Assembly (NCBI GenBank): GCA_945906105.1 | Contig: CAMDQO010000004.1 | Span: 82,347 to 146,346, forward strand | DNA length: 64,000 bases | Direction of reading: 5' to 3' | From: Novosphingobium sp. Chol11 | GTDB taxonomy: Bacteria > Pseudomonadota > Alphaproteobacteria > Sphingomonadales > Sphingomonadaceae | Part shown: piece after piece, positions 1 to 9,198 of the stretch | How positions within the stretch are numbered: position 1 is the first letter of the stretch | Layout: each line of letters begins with the position of its first letter | The notes under the pieces: generated by a model | Databases searched by the model: none | Seen by the model: only the letters and a program-made list of their open reading frames with translations | What the model was told of the DNA's origin: nothing | Translations under genes and position numbers: made by a program

Positions 1-1305
1 CCGGCAGCGTTCCCGCAGGCTCTGCTGCGCTTCCGAAATGACCGCTGGGCCGGGGCTGTCGGGCTGGGAAAACTGGATGATGCCGCCTGGATCAACCACT
101 TCGGCCGCTTCACCGCCCTGCCCGGCAATCTGCCCACGCCGCTGGCGCTGCGCTATCACGGCCACCAATTCCGCCACTACAACCCTGACCTTGGCGACGG
201 GCGCGGCTTTCTGTTTGCGCAGGTTCGAGATGGAGCGGGGAGATTGCTCGATCTTGGCACCAAAGGTTCCGGCCAGACCCCATGGAGCCGCGATGGCGAT
301 GGCCGGCTGACGCTGAAAGGCGCGGTGCGCGAAATTCTCGCCACCGAAATGCTCGAAACGCTGGGGGTCAATACCAGCAAGACGCTGTCGGTGATCGAAA
401 CCGGCGAGGCCTTGCAGCGCGGCGACGAGCCAAGCCCCACCCGCTCCGCCGTGCTGGTGCGGCTCAGCCACGGCCACATCCGCTTCGGCACATTCCAGCG
501 GCTGATGGTGCTGGAACAGGTGGATAACATGGCCGCGCTGGTAAACTATTGTATCGCCCAGTTTCCCGGCACCCTCCCGCCCGAGGACGCGCCGGGACGG
601 GGTGAGCCGGCGGTGATCCTGCTGCATCAGGTGGTCGAACGCATGGCCGATCTGGCAGCAAGCTACATGGTCGCGGGCTTTGTCCATGGCGTGCTCAACA
701 CTGATAACATGAACATCTCGGGTGAGAGTTTTGACTATGGCCCATGGCGCTGGCTGCCGCGCTGGGATCCGGCTTTTACCGCCGCCTATTTCGATCACAG
801 CGGGCTTTACGCCTTTGGCCGCCAGCCTGAGGCGATCCTGTGGAACTGCGGTCAGCTGGCGATTGCGCTGCGCAGTCTGGCCGATGCGCCGCCGCTGATC
901 GCCGCGCTTGACCGCTTTGGCCCGCTGTATGAAGCGGCGATGGCGAAGCGGTTCTGCTGGCGTCTGGGGATCGAACCGATGCCCGTTGAACAAGCAAAGC
1001 TGCTGGTCGGCGCGGCGGAAAAGCATATGCGTGAAAGCGGCATGGGGCCGGACGCTTTCTACTTCGCCCATCGCGGCCTTCGCCAGTTGCCAGAGGGCGA
1101 ACTGGGCGAACTGCTGGCCCGCACCAAGGCAACTGAAGTCCGCGATCATCCACTGTGGCGCGAAGCCGAACCGCCAGCTCTCCTGATCGAAGAAGTGGAG
1201 CGAATCTGGTCCGCGATTGATAAGAAGGACGATTGGCAAGTGCTGGCGGACAAAGTATTGGCCATACGCAGACTTGGCGATGCATTAGGAATTGCGCCAA
1301 ATTGA
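1..1305 (+). CDS. selO: Protein adenylyltransferase SelO (YdiU family), 5' truncated
   Basis: The frame is open from base 1, so the gene begins upstream of the window; 434 residues are present and roughly 40-50 N-terminal residues are probably missing. SelO is a pseudokinase-fold enzyme that transfers AMP from ATP to Ser/Thr/Tyr of target proteins and is linked to redox stress. The translation shows the family blocks YHGHQF...NPDLGDGRG, then LGTKGSGQTPWSR and LKGAVREILATEML, and later the metal and active-site stretch NTDNMNISGESFDYGP. The C-terminus is shorter than that of E. coli YdiU, and I see no C-terminal Cys motif of the eukaryotic selenoprotein type. It lies 58 bp upstream of astD on the same strand. 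Identity is certain from several motifs. Confidence 0.95.
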   Translation, partial: PAAFPQALLRFRNDRWAGAVGLGKLDDAAWINHFGRFTALPGNLPTPLALRYHGHQFRHYNPDLGDGRGFLFAQVRDGAGRLLDLGTKGSGQTPWSRDGDGRLTLKGAVREILATEMLETLGVNTSKTLSVIETGEALQRGDEPSPTRSAVLVRLSHGHIRFGTFQRLMVLEQVDNMAALVNYCIAQFPGTLPPEDAPGRGEPAVILLHQVVERMADLAASYMVAGFVHGVLNTDNMNISGESFDYGPWRWLPRWDPAFTAAYFDHSGLYAFGRQPEAILWNCGQLAIALRSLADAPPLIAALDRFGPLYEAAMAKRFCWRLGIEPMPVEQAKLLVGAAEKHMRESGMGPDAFYFAHRGLRQLPEGELGELLARTKATEVRDHPLWREAEPPALLIEEVERIWSAIDKKDDWQVLADKVLAIRRLGDALGIAPN

Positions 1306-1363
1306 TGGTTTAGCAAGATTATCAGTCTAAACCTCCGGCCAGACAGGGACTTCGTCACCAAGC

Positions 1364-2776
1364 ATGAGCAATGAAATCATTTCCTATGAGCCCGCCACCG
1401 GCGAGGAACTCTGGCGCGGCAAGCGCGGGGATGTCGATGATATTGTCGCGCGTGCCCGTCGCGCCTGGCCCGCCTGGGCCTCTCAACCGCTGGCCACGCG
1501 CATGGAATTGATGCGCCGCTTCGCCAATGAAGTGCGCAAGGAAAACGATAAATTTGCCGAACTGATCGCCAGGGAAACCGGCAAACCGATGTGGGAAGCC
1601 CGCACTGAGGTTGAATCGGTGATCGGCAAGGTTGAAATCTCGATTCGCGCCTATGCCGAGCGCACTTCGCAGCGCAAGCTTGATAACGCGATGCAGGGCA
1701 CCATGGCCGTGCGCCACAAGCCGCATGGCGTGATGGCCGTGCTAGGGCCGTTCAACTTCCCGGCGCATCTGCCCAACGGCCACATTATCCCGGCGCTGAT
1801 CGCGGGCAATGTCGTGGTGTTCAAGCCGAGTGAAAAAACTCCTGCGGTGGGCGAATTTCTGCTCCAGTGCTTCCACCGCGCGGGCATTTCCGCTGCCATC
1901 GTCCAGCTGCTGGTCGGCGGGCCGGAGGAAGGACAAGCACTGGTCGCGCATGATGGAGTGGACGGCGTGTTGTTCACCGGCTCTGCCCATGCCGGGATCG
2001 CCATCAACCGCAAGCTCGCCACCCGGCCTGACAAGATCCTCGCGCTCGAAATGGGCGGCAACAACCCGATTGTCGTTTGGGATACGCCAAAGATTTCCGA
2101 CGCGGCGGCACTGGTGGTGCAATCAGCCTTCGCCTCATCAGGGCAGCGTTGCAGCGCCGCGCGCCGCATGATCGTCAAGGCTTCAATGTATGATGCGGTC
2201 GTCGATGAGGTCAAGCGACTGGCGGACCGGCTGATTGTCGGCGCGCCGTTCGACAATCCCATCCCCTTCATGGGTCCGGTGATTGATAATCACGCTGCCG
2301 ACGGCTTGACCGAAAGCTTTGTCTATCTGCTGTCCAACGGCGGCCGGGTGATCAAGCATATGGTGCGGTCTGATCCGGCACTGCCGTTCCTTTCGCCCGC
2401 GATCATTGATACCACTGCCATGGCCGATCGCCCTGATGTCGAGCTGTTTGGCCCGATGTTGCAAGTGATCAAGGTCGACGATTTTGACGAGGCGATTGCC
2501 GAGGCCAACAACACCCGCTTCGGGCTTTCAGCCGCACTGGTTGGCGGCAATCCGCAGGAATACAACCGTTTCTGGGCCAATATTCGCGCCGGTGTGGTCA
2601 ACTGGAACCGGCCGACCACCGGGGCCAGTTCAGCCGCACCGTTCGGCGGCATCGGCCTTTCGGGCAATCACCGCGCAGCAGCCTATTATGCCGCAGACTA
2701 TTGCGCCTATCCGGTGACTTCCGCTGAAATGGAACAGCCGCGCGCCAATATCGGCGTTGGTTTGCGCGACGGGTAA
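1364..2776 (+). CDS. astD: N-succinylglutamate 5-semialdehyde dehydrogenase AstD
   Basis: NAD-dependent aldehyde dehydrogenase of 470 residues, the usual AstD length; it oxidises succinylglutamate semialdehyde to succinylglutamate in the arginine succinyltransferase (AST) pathway, in the cytoplasm. ALDH landmarks are present: the catalytic Asn in PFNFPAHLPNGH (about residue 131), the NAD-binding FKPSEKTP and FTGS segments, Glu at about 229 in LALEMGGNNP and the nucleophile Cys at about 263 in SSGQRCSAAR. The other ast genes (astA, astB, astE) are not in the window, so the exact substrate is taken from the family match and not from context. The stop is 1 bp from the stop of the convergent lipoprotein gene. 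Confidence 0.9.
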   Translation: MSNEIISYEPATGEELWRGKRGDVDDIVARARRAWPAWASQPLATRMELMRRFANEVRKENDKFAELIARETGKPMWEARTEVESVIGKVEISIRAYAERTSQRKLDNAMQGTMAVRHKPHGVMAVLGPFNFPAHLPNGHIIPALIAGNVVVFKPSEKTPAVGEFLLQCFHRAGISAAIVQLLVGGPEEGQALVAHDGVDGVLFTGSAHAGIAINRKLATRPDKILALEMGGNNPIVVWDTPKISDAAALVVQSAFASSGQRCSAARRMIVKASMYDAVVDEVKRLADRLIVGAPFDNPIPFMGPVIDNHAADGLTESFVYLLSNGGRVIKHMVRSDPALPFLSPAIIDTTAMADRPDVELFGPMLQVIKVDDFDEAIAEANNTRFGLSAALVGGNPQEYNRFWANIRAGVVNWNRPTTGASSAAPFGGIGLSGNHRAAAYYAADYCAYPVTSAEMEQPRANIGVGLRDG

Positions 2777-2777
2777 T

Positions 2778-3494
2778 TCACCCACCGTTAGTGACGAGAT
2801 CGACCTCGGTCGAACCTTCCGGCCCCGGACGTGCATAAACCGCGAACCCCGCGCCGCCCTTCTTCCCGCTGAGCGCATGGGCATCGCCAGTCGCGCGGTG
2901 CTCGGCGGCAAAACCGGCCTTGCGGGCGCGGGTGGCATAGAAATCGAGCACGTATGCCACTGCAACCCCGGTGCGGAAGTTGATCGCGCGCAAGCGGCAG
3001 TTGGCGGCATCAGAGCCAACCGATTCCTGCACATGACCGCGCGGATAAATAGCGAAAGGCTCTGGCATTTTCGCCGCCCAGCCGAAGGTGTAGCTAGCGC
3101 TGGCAGCGCAACTGGTGCCGCCAAAGGCGCGGCGATAGGAAAGCAGAGCGGTTTCGCCCGCCTCACTGTTGGTGCTGCCCGAAGCCAGGGGAACCTGATC
3201 CAGTTTGCCGCCCGCCAGCGTGATCGCCTCTGCCTTGGCAGCGGCATTCGCTTCGTCAGACAGCGGATCCGTGGGGATCAGCGCACTCGGCACCCCGCCG
3301 CCGGTCAGGGCCGCACCGGCCCGGTTTTGCGCGGTAAGATCAGGATCGGTCATCAAGGGATCGGCGAGCGCAGCGGCGATGGCCGGATCGAGCGTGGCGC
3401 GGTCTTGCTCGGCCTGCTTGCCACCGCACGCGGTGAGCGCGCTGGCCAGCAGTGTAGCGGAAGCCAAAGCCAAGATTGAGCGCGGTGCGATCAT
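2778..3494 (-). CDS. Conserved lipoprotein, unknown function
   Basis: A 238-residue protein with a lipoprotein signal: a basic start (MIAPRS), a hydrophobic stretch and the lipobox LTAC, giving a predicted acylated Cys at residue 23. The mature part contains a region rich in Ala, Gly and small residues, then a C-terminal half with two further cysteines (SCAAS and NCRLRA) and an Arg/Lys-rich FYATRARK segment. I do not recognise the domain. The last residues face astD tail to tail. It probably sits in the outer or inner membrane facing the periplasm; a lysine after +2 rather than an Asp at +2 argues mildly for outer membrane sorting. Confidence 0.7.
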   Translation of the reverse strand: MIAPRSILALASATLLASALTACGGKQAEQDRATLDPAIAAALADPLMTDPDLTAQNRAGAALTGGGVPSALIPTDPLSDEANAAAKAEAITLAGGKLDQVPLASGSTNSEAGETALLSYRRAFGGTSCAASASYTFGWAAKMPEPFAIYPRGHVQESVGSDAANCRLRAINFRTGVAVAYVLDFYATRARKAGFAAEHRATGDAHALSGKKGGAGFAVYARPGPEGSTEVDLVTNGG

Positions 3495-3550
3495 GGCTGC
3501 TCTATCGCTGATTTGGGTAAATATTCCCCTTCAAGGATTGGCGCAGCAGA

Positions 3551-3585
3551 AGAAAGCGCCCCCGGATTGCTCCGGAGGCGCCCTT
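3551..3585 (-). terminator. Rho-independent terminator
   Basis: On the minus strand a 10-bp GC-rich stem (arms 3556-3565 and 3572-3581, one G-U pair) with a 6-nt loop is followed by TTTCTTCT. It lies 51 bp downstream of the glycine-zipper gene and would end its transcript before the next lipoprotein gene. Confidence 0.75.
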
Positions 3586-3635
3586 CCTGATCCTGCCAGA
3601 CTGCTCGGTGGAACCTACCCGGCAGGGTTGAAGAC

Positions 3636-4052
3636 TTAGCGGCAGCGGCTGCCTGAACGGTCAACCTCGCGGCCCAGCAGCGCACCGGCACCGGCACCCA
3701 GAATGGCACCAAGCGTACGATCACCGCGGCGTCCGGCGACCTCGCGGCCGATCAATGCGCCCGCCACGCCACCGATCAGCAGTCCGGTGGTGCCATCCTG
3801 ACGTCGGCAATACTGGCGGCCATCATCGCCGCGCCAAGTGTTGGAATTGCGATAGTTCTGCTGGTTGTAGCCATCATAACCCTGACGATCATAACCACCC
3901 CGGCGATCGTAACCACCGCGATATTCATAGCCGCTGTAATCGCCCCGGCCCTGCCAGCCGCGATCACCATGATCGGCAAAAGCCGGCATCGAGGTCAGCA
4001 ATGCGCCCGGGATAATCAGTGCCAGAGCAGCGTTCTTGAGCATTTTGGCCAT
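3636..4052 (-). CDS. Glycine-zipper 2TM domain protein, secreted
   Basis: A 138-residue protein with a Sec signal peptide (MAKMLKNAALALIIPGALL... ending in AFA). The middle (about residues 27-75) is a Gly/Tyr/Arg-rich disordered stretch with repeated GYDRRGGYDR-like units. The C-terminal part carries a glycine zipper, GLLIGGVAGALIG followed by AILGAGAGALLGREV, typical of the Rick_17kDa/glycine-zipper 2TM family of outer-membrane-associated proteins. It starts 11 bp downstream of a clear AAGGAGA ribosome binding site on the minus strand. The role is probably structural in the envelope; the exact job is unknown. Confidence 0.8.
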   Translation of the reverse strand: MAKMLKNAALALIIPGALLTSMPAFADHGDRGWQGRGDYSGYEYRGGYDRRGGYDRQGYDGYNQQNYRNSNTWRGDDGRQYCRRQDGTTGLLIGGVAGALIGREVAGRRGDRTLGAILGAGAGALLGREVDRSGSRCR

Positions 4053-4202
4053 AGTGGCTCTCCTTGCTTTTGCCTCAGTTGGGCTTTGAATCCGCTGGCC
4101 AAATCACTCTTGCGGCCACGTGTTCATGTATAGGCAGACAAAGCTGAACGGCTGGCAACCAGATCGTCAGTTTGCAATTTTGCGATGAAGTGAGGCGATA
4201 GG

Positions 4203-5246
4203 TTAGTCTTTGATCCGCCAGCCGAGTGTCTGTCCGGCGTGAAATGGCACGATGGCGGTGCCGCCCGCATCGATCACATCGGGCACCACCACAGCGCCGC
4301 GTTCCAGCATCACCGTGCCTTCATTCAGCGCCAGCCCATAGAAGCGCGGGCCATTTTCGCTGGCGAAAGCCTCCAGCCGGTCCAGCGCGCCTTCCTCGTC
4401 AAACACTGCGGCATAGCTTTCCAGAGCATAGGGTGCGTTGAAGATGCCCGCGCAGCCGCAAGCCGATTCCTTGGCGGCGACGGCATGAGGCGCGCTGTCG
4501 GTGCCGAGGAAATATTTGGCCGAACCGGATGTCGCCGCCTTGCGCAGCGCCAGCCGGTGCGCCTCGCGCTTGGCCACCGGCAAGCAATAGGCGTGGGGAC
4601 GCAGCCCCCCGGCGAACATGGCGTTGCGGTTGATATGCAGGTGCTGCGGGGTAATCGTCGCGGCGACATTGGCTCCCATGGCATCCACGAACGCCACCGC
4701 GTCAGCCGTGGTGATATGTTCAAACACCACGCGCAGACCCGGCAGATCGGCCAGCAGCGGCGCGAGCACGCGCTCGATAAACACCGCCTCACGGTCAAAG
4801 ATATCAACTGCAGCGTCGGTCACTTCGCCGTGAACCAGCAGCGGCATGCCGATGTCAGCCATGCGTTCCAGCACCGGGCGGATGCGGGCAATGTCCGTCA
4901 CGCCGTGCGCTGCGCCAGTGGTGGCGTGCGCGGGATAGAGCTTGGCGGCGGTGAACACGCCTTCCTCGAACCCGCGCGCGATCTCGGCAGGATCGCTGGC
5001 ATCAGTGAGATAGCAGGTCATCAATGGCGTGAAATCCGAACCCGCAGGCAAGGCATCCAAGATCCGCTGGCGATAGGCCGCCGTGCCCTCAACACTCGTC
5101 ACCGGCGGCGAAAGGTTGGGCATGATGATCGCCCGGGCAAATTGCCGCGCAGTATAGGGCAGAACCCCAGCCATCACACCGCCATCGCGCAAGTGAACGT
5201 GCCAGTCATCAGGGCGGCGGAGCGTGAGAGTCGTTTGCGTGGTCAT
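4203..5246 (-). CDS. pyrC: Dihydroorotase PyrC (class II, homodimeric)
   Basis: 347 residues, typical for the E. coli-type dihydroorotase, which cyclises carbamoyl aspartate to dihydroorotate in de novo pyrimidine synthesis. The zinc ligands are visible: HVHLR near the N-terminus, the lysine that becomes carboxylated in [11 protein letters not shown], His in LLVHGEV, His in VFEHITT and Asp in GTDSAPHA. It is divergent from ygfZ with 38 bp between starts. pyrE lies 17 kb away, so the pathway genes are scattered, as is usual in this group. Confidence 0.96.
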   Translation of the reverse strand: MTTQTTLTLRRPDDWHVHLRDGGVMAGVLPYTARQFARAIIMPNLSPPVTSVEGTAAYRQRILDALPAGSDFTPLMTCYLTDASDPAEIARGFEEGVFTAAKLYPAHATTGAAHGVTDIARIRPVLERMADIGMPLLVHGEVTDAAVDIFDREAVFIERVLAPLLADLPGLRVVFEHITTADAVAFVDAMGANVAATITPQHLHINRNAMFAGGLRPHAYCLPVAKREAHRLALRKAATSGSAKYFLGTDSAPHAVAAKESACGCAGIFNAPYALESYAAVFDEEGALDRLEAFASENGPRFYGLALNEGTVMLERGAVVVPDVIDAGGTAIVPFHAGQTLGWRIKD

Positions 5247-5284
5247 CGCTTCCCTTTAGGCAGGCCCATGCCTATCTGTCACCC

Positions 5285-6010
5285 ATGACTGCAACCCGAT
5301 TGATGCAACGCGCCATAATCCGCCTCTCCGCTCTGGAGGAAGGTGAGGACGTGCGCGGCTTCCTGCAAGGGCTGGTGACCAATGATGTGGCGGCCGCGCT
5401 GCCGGTCTGGGCGGCTCTGCTCAGTCCGCAAGGCAAGGTGCTGTTCGATTTTCTTGTCTGGGCCGATGCTTCAAGCGCTGGCGACGATCTGCTGATTGAT
5501 TGCGAGGCTCATGCGGCTGAGGCTCTGGCAAAGCGCTTGTCGATGTATCGCCTGCGCCGCAAGATCGGTATTGCGCTCGATCTTTCGCTCAGTGTCCATT
5601 GGCAGCCTGAAGCTGCGGGCAATGACCCGCGCCTGCCCGCGCTCGGCAGCCGGTGGATCGCGGCACGATCGGGTGATGATGAAAGCGCTGACGAAGCATG
5701 GCTCGCTCACCGCCTGTCGCTCGGCGTCTGTGAAGGCACTGCGGAACTTGGCGATCTGCTGTGGCTGGAATGCAATGCCGATGAACTGCACGGCGTCAGC
5801 TTCACCAAGGGCTGCTATGTCGGACAGGAAAACACCGCGCGGATGAACTGGCGGGCCAAGGTGGGCCGGCGGTTGATTGTGGTGCCGCTCGAACGCTCGG
5901 ACCCCAAGCGCCAGCGCGCCACATATCCCGCACTCGGTCTGGCGGTCGATCATCTGCGGGTTGAGGAAATTCCGGCTGATTTACGGCCAGAGTGGCTCAA
6001 ACTCGCCTAA
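5285..6010 (+). CDS. ygfZ: tRNA-modifying / Fe-S cluster assembly protein YgfZ
   Basis: A folate-binding GcvT-like protein of 241 residues that supports maintenance of certain 4Fe-4S enzymes such as MiaB. The signature K-G-C-Y-x-G-Q-E is present as FTKGCYVGQENTARM at about residues 177-191, containing the conserved Cys; the N-terminal FLQGLVTNDV is also typical. The C-terminal beta-barrel is short compared with E. coli YgfZ (about 325 residues), which is common in alphaproteobacteria. The end overlaps the convergent TetR gene by 4 bp. Confidence 0.9.
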   Translation: MTATRLMQRAIIRLSALEEGEDVRGFLQGLVTNDVAAALPVWAALLSPQGKVLFDFLVWADASSAGDDLLIDCEAHAAEALAKRLSMYRLRRKIGIALDLSLSVHWQPEAAGNDPRLPALGSRWIAARSGDDESADEAWLAHRLSLGVCEGTAELGDLLWLECNADELHGVSFTKGCYVGQENTARMNWRAKVGRRLIVVPLERSDPKRQRATYPALGLAVDHLRVEEIPADLRPEWLKLA

Positions 6011-6597
6011 CCCTTGGCGAAGTTCAATCCGGCGCGCTCTGCCGCCTCGATCAGCATATGCTCTGCCTGATCACGTGCCGCATCGCGTTTGAGCCCGAGC
6101 GACAGGCTGAGCGGTTCGCCCATCAGGGCATCGCCCAGCGCCATCAACACCAGGCTCAGCGTCGCCTCGTGCATCGAGGCGTCTTCATGCCCGTTCACTT
6201 CATCGACGATATCGTGGATCGCATCGACAATCGGATCGAGCGCATCTTCATTGCCCGAAAGCAGCATCCAGCTGGCCAGAGCGCCGCCGCCTTCCTTGCC
6301 AAAGGCATCGAAGGTAAGATCAACCACCTTGCGCGGATGGCCAATTCCGGCGCGGGTCGCCAGCACCGCTTCGGCAATCGTCGCGCAAATCGTTCCGGCC
6401 AGATGCGCCGCCAGCGCCTTTTGCAAGCCCGATGCCGAACCAAAGTGATGCAGCAGGTTGGCATGAGTGCGCCCGATACGCCCCGCTACTGCTTTCAATG
6501 TCACCGCCTGTGGCCCGGCCTCGATCAGAATCGCCCGTGCCGCTTCAACCGCAGCAGTGCGACTTTCTTCTTGGGTCAGGCGACGCCTTATTGACAT
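6007..6597 (-). CDS. TetR/AcrR family transcriptional regulator
   Basis: A 196-residue repressor-type protein. The N-terminal helix-turn-helix covers about residues 15-60 (VTLKAVAGRIGRTHANLLHHFGS) and is followed by an all-helical ligand domain. It is divergent from the metal-hydrolase gene with only about 20-30 bp between starts, so the usual expectation is that it controls itself and that neighbour. The ligand cannot be read from the sequence. The 3' end overlaps ygfZ by 4 bp. Confidence 0.9.
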   Translation of the reverse strand: MSIRRRLTQEESRTAAVEAARAILIEAGPQAVTLKAVAGRIGRTHANLLHHFGSASGLQKALAAHLAGTICATIAEAVLATRAGIGHPRKVVDLTFDAFGKEGGGALASWMLLSGNEDALDPIVDAIHDIVDEVNGHEDASMHEATLSLVLMALGDALMGEPLSLSLGLKRDAARDQAEHMLIEAAERAGLNFAKG

Positions 6598-6625
6598 TGA
6601 TGTAAGTTACCCTCATATGTGCATC

Positions 6626-7516
6626 ATGAATGCACACAGTTCCATTGCGTTAGAGCGCGATTCGGCTCCCGGCAAGGCGGCTCATGCCACACCAACGCCA
6701 AGTAATCTCACCATAACTGTGCGCGATCTGCGCTTTGGCAGAGGCGGCAAGCAGAAACGCTGGTGGATGGGCGGCGATGCCGTTGCCACGGCCTGGCACA
6801 ATGCGCTTTCCGCCACTTTCCCGCGCGGTGAGGCCTTCTTCATCGAATCGGTGAAAGCTTTCCGCGAAGGCACCCCGCCCGAACTGGAAGCGGCAATCCG
6901 CGCCTTTATCATTCAGGAAGTCAATCACAGCCGCGAACACATCGCCTTCAACAAGGCGGCGGTGGAAGCTGGTTATGACCTCTCGCGGATTGATGCCCAT
7001 GTCACCGAGATGCTCGAAATGACACAAGGCCGCCCGCAGATCGTCAACCTTGCGGCGACCATGGCGCTTGAACATTATACCGCGATGATGGCGAAACAGC
7101 TGCTTTCCAATCCGCGCCATCTGGCGGGCGCCGATCCCGAACTCGCCGCGCTGTGGCGCTGGCACGCGATCGAGGAGATCGAGCACAAGGGTGTGGCTTA
7201 CGATACCTGGCTCAACGCCACCAAGGATTGGTCACGCCGCAAACGCTGGCAGGTAAAATCGATCATGATGCTGGTGATCACCCAGAACTTCATCGCCCAC
7301 CGCATCCGCGATTCGCTCGATCTGCTGGCGCAGGATGGGCTGAGCGGCTGGAAGATCAAGGCGCGGCTGTTCTGGTATCTGTTTGGTGCGCCCGGTGTGC
7401 TGCGGCAGATCTTCCCGGCTTGGTTGTCTTATTTTCTGCCCGGCTTCCATCCGTGGAATCATGACGACCGGGCGCTCATCGCCGGGGCTGAGGCAGAGCT
7501 AAAAGTGGCTGGTTAG
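6626..7516 (+). CDS. Metal-dependent hydrolase family protein (PF10118 type)
   Basis: About 296 residues from the ATG at 6626; the ATG at 6617 would add three. Family features are the conserved acidic/histidine clusters QEVNHSREHIAF, LEHYTAMMAK and HAIEEIEHKGVAYDTW, which resemble ligands of a four-helix-bundle diiron site, and a hydrophobic C-terminal third. Members are annotated as predicted metal-dependent hydrolases; the substrate is unknown. The longer upstream frame from 6467 runs through the TetR gene and is not used. The close divergent TetR gene suggests ligand-controlled expression. Confidence 0.8.
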   Translation: MNAHSSIALERDSAPGKAAHATPTPSNLTITVRDLRFGRGGKQKRWWMGGDAVATAWHNALSATFPRGEAFFIESVKAFREGTPPELEAAIRAFIIQEVNHSREHIAFNKAAVEAGYDLSRIDAHVTEMLEMTQGRPQIVNLAATMALEHYTAMMAKQLLSNPRHLAGADPELAALWRWHAIEEIEHKGVAYDTWLNATKDWSRRKRWQVKSIMMLVITQNFIAHRIRDSLDLLAQDGLSGWKIKARLFWYLFGAPGVLRQIFPAWLSYFLPGFHPWNHDDRALIAGAEAELKVAG

Positions 7517-7520
7517 GATG

Positions 7521-7546
7521 TCGCCCCTCCCCCGAAAGGGAGGGAC
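7521..7546. terminator. Symmetric hairpin between convergent genes
   Basis: CCCTCCC (7525-7531) and GGGAGGG (7538-7544) form a 7-bp stem with a 6-nt loop, placed between the stop of the metal-hydrolase gene and the stop of the convergent GNAT gene. There is no strong U-tract on either strand, so termination is likely but not certain. Confidence 0.45.
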
Positions 7547-7553
7547 TATCATC

Positions 7554-8117
7554 TCACGCCGCGCGCAAGCCGATTGGTTCCCTCATTCGGCCGTCACAAT
7601 CACCTGGCTCGCCCAGTTCCAGCGCCAGCGTAGTTGATGACGTCGTGGCTCCTCTCGCCTGGCTGAAATTTTCACGCACCAGGCCTGTGGCTGCGAAGCC
7701 AAGCTTGCAGAGCACCCGTCCTGAAGCCGGATTATCTGTGAAGTGCCGTGCGAGGATGCGCCGATGGCCCAGCGTTGCCGCCAGGCTGAGCACCGCGCGC
7801 GCCGCCTCGGTGGCGAAACCACGGCCCCAATGGGCATGGCCGATCCAGTAGCCCAGTTCGACCCCGTCATCGCTCCGGCGCAGGCCGATGCAGCCCACCA
7901 GTTGCGCGCCTTGCGCACCCGGCAGAGTGATCAGGAAACTGGGGCAACGCGCATCCATATCTGTCGCGCTGTCTGAGGTTATTGTGCTTTCAGCCTTGGG
8001 CATGGGACCATCGGCAAGGTTGCGCGTCACCGCCTCATCAGCGATCTGCGCAAATACTTCGCTCCAGTCCTCTGGCCAACCGGGCCGCAGGAACAACCTT
8101 TCACTGCGAATGAACAT
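7554..8117 (-). CDS. GNAT family N-acetyltransferase (RimJ/RimL-like)
   Basis: 187 residues. The acetyl-CoA loop is seen in HWGRGFATEAARAVL (about residues 96-110), preceded by the strand GVELGYWIG and followed by NPASGRVLCKLGF, the arrangement of RimJ/RimL-type enzymes that acetylate N-termini or small amines. The opening MFIRSERLFLRP is typical of this subgroup. The substrate is unknown. It is separated from rpmA by a terminator, so it is its own unit. Confidence 0.88.
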   Translation of the reverse strand: MFIRSERLFLRPGWPEDWSEVFAQIADEAVTRNLADGPMPKAESTITSDSATDMDARCPSFLITLPGAQGAQLVGCIGLRRSDDGVELGYWIGHAHWGRGFATEAARAVLSLAATLGHRRILARHFTDNPASGRVLCKLGFAATGLVRENFSQARGATTSSTTLALELGEPGDCDGRMREPIGLRAA

Positions 8118-8244
8118 CTTGTTTCTCCACTCGTCATTCAGCCCCGCTGCTGCCGTTAGGAGCCTTGCGTGACAGATGCATTACGTCTGCGCCGGACAGC
8201 GCCTTTCATGCGGTGCAAATCCGGATCTGTGCTGAGGGAGAGAC

Positions 8245-8279
8245 GAAAAGAGGGAGATGGGGCTAGCCCCTCTCCCTCG
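8245..8279 (-). terminator. Rho-independent terminator of rplU-rpmA
   Basis: A 29-nt imperfect palindrome (8250-8278; arms GAGGGAGA and TCTCCCTC with an inner GGGGCTAGCCCC) is followed on the minus strand by TTTTC. It is about 70 bp past the rpmA stop. A second perfect 8-bp hairpin (8322-8329 with 8337-8344) lies directly after that stop. Confidence 0.8.
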
Positions 8280-8346
8280 TATGGCCGGAAACGCAATGCT
8301 CCGGCGGGGGGCCATCCATCAGGATGACCCTTTATTGGTCATCCGC

Positions 8347-8613
8347 TTATTCGGCAGCTTGCGCCATATCGACCGACACATATTTGCGGCGAAGCTTGCC
8401 ATCGTGGAAACGCACGCGGCCTGCGACCAGCGAAAACAAGGTGTGATCCTTGCCAATGCCGACATTGGCGCCCGGATAGACGCGAGTGCCACGCTGGCGG
8501 ATGATGATGTTGCCGCCGATCACTTCCTGACCGCCGAACTTCTTTACGCCAAGGCGGCGGCCTGCTGAGTCGCGACCGTTGCGCGAAGAGCCGCCTGCTT
8601 TCTTATGTGCCAT
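8347..8613 (-). CDS. rpmA: 50S ribosomal protein L27
   Basis: 88 residues with the canonical start [16 protein letters not shown] and the core [10 protein letters not shown]...RQRGT, which reaches the peptidyl-transferase centre. It follows rplU with a 19-bp gap, the normal L21-L27 operon order, and ends before a strong terminator. Confidence 0.98.
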   Translation of the reverse strand: MAHKKAGGSSRNGRDSAGRRLGVKKFGGQEVIGGNIIIRQRGTRVYPGANVGIGKDHTLFSLVAGRVRFHDGKLRRKYVSVDMAQAAE

Positions 8614-8632
8614 CTCGATCTACTCCGAATTC

Positions 8633-8998
8633 TTATTCAGCAGCCGCAGCGGCTTCAGGGGCAGCGGCCTTCTTGGCCGAAGCCTTCTTGGCTGGCGCTT
8701 CAGCACCAACAGCCAGAATGCGCAGCAGGGTAATCTGCTGGCGATGGCCGTTCTTGCGGCGATAGTTGTGGCGGCGACGCTTTTTGAAAACGATCACTTT
8801 TTCGCTCTTGGCCTGAGCGATAATCTCAGCCGAGACCACGAGGCCCGCAGCGTCCTTGATTTCGCCACCGTCACCGGCGAGCAAAACGTCGCTCAACGTA
8901 ATGGTCTCACCGGCTTCACCAGCCAGCTTTTCAACCGCGATCTTGTCTCCGGCAGCAACCCGGTATTGTTTGCCGCCCGTGCGCACAACTGCGAACAT
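8633..8998 (-). CDS. rplU: 50S ribosomal protein L21
   Basis: 121 residues from the ATG at 8998, giving the family start [18 protein letters not shown]; the longer frame up to 9160 is untranslated leader. The [15 protein letters not shown] rRNA-binding stretch is clear. The C-terminus carries an Ala/Lys-rich extension (about 22 residues) common in alphaproteobacterial L21. It is first gene of the rplU-rpmA operon. Confidence 0.97.
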   Translation of the reverse strand: MFAVVRTGGKQYRVAAGDKIAVEKLAGEAGETITLSDVLLAGDGGEIKDAAGLVVSAEIIAQAKSEKVIVFKKRRRHNYRRKNGHRQQITLLRILAVGAEAPAKKASAKKAAAPEAAAAAE

Positions 8999-9119
8999 TT
9001 TGGTCTCATCCAATTCTAAATGTCTTTTCGCTCCGGGCTTATGCTTCCGCAGGGGAAGCGTCACGCTCGGCGCGCCGACTCCACCCCGCCTGAGACAGGG
9101 GGTGCCGGAAGAAGGAGCG

Positions 9120-9148
9120 CCCGTAGTCGAAGCTCCCGATCCTGTCAA
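9120..9148 (-). promoter_or_regulatory. Probable sigma-70 promoter of rplU-rpmA
   Basis: On the minus strand TTGACA (9148-9143) is followed after exactly 17 nt by TACGGG (9125-9120). The -35 is perfect; the -10 is weak. It would give a leader of about 115 nt before rplU. The divergent gene at 9199 starts 51 bp on the other side. Confidence 0.5.
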
Positions 9149-9198
9149 CGCTGGAAGCACCTCTTTCGCTTTGGATTGGCACGCGATAAGGTTGCATT

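Noticed and set aside
4053..4202. Promoter for the glycine-zipper gene
   Set aside because: A TATACA box is present but no -35 at a suitable distance; not strong enough to annotate.
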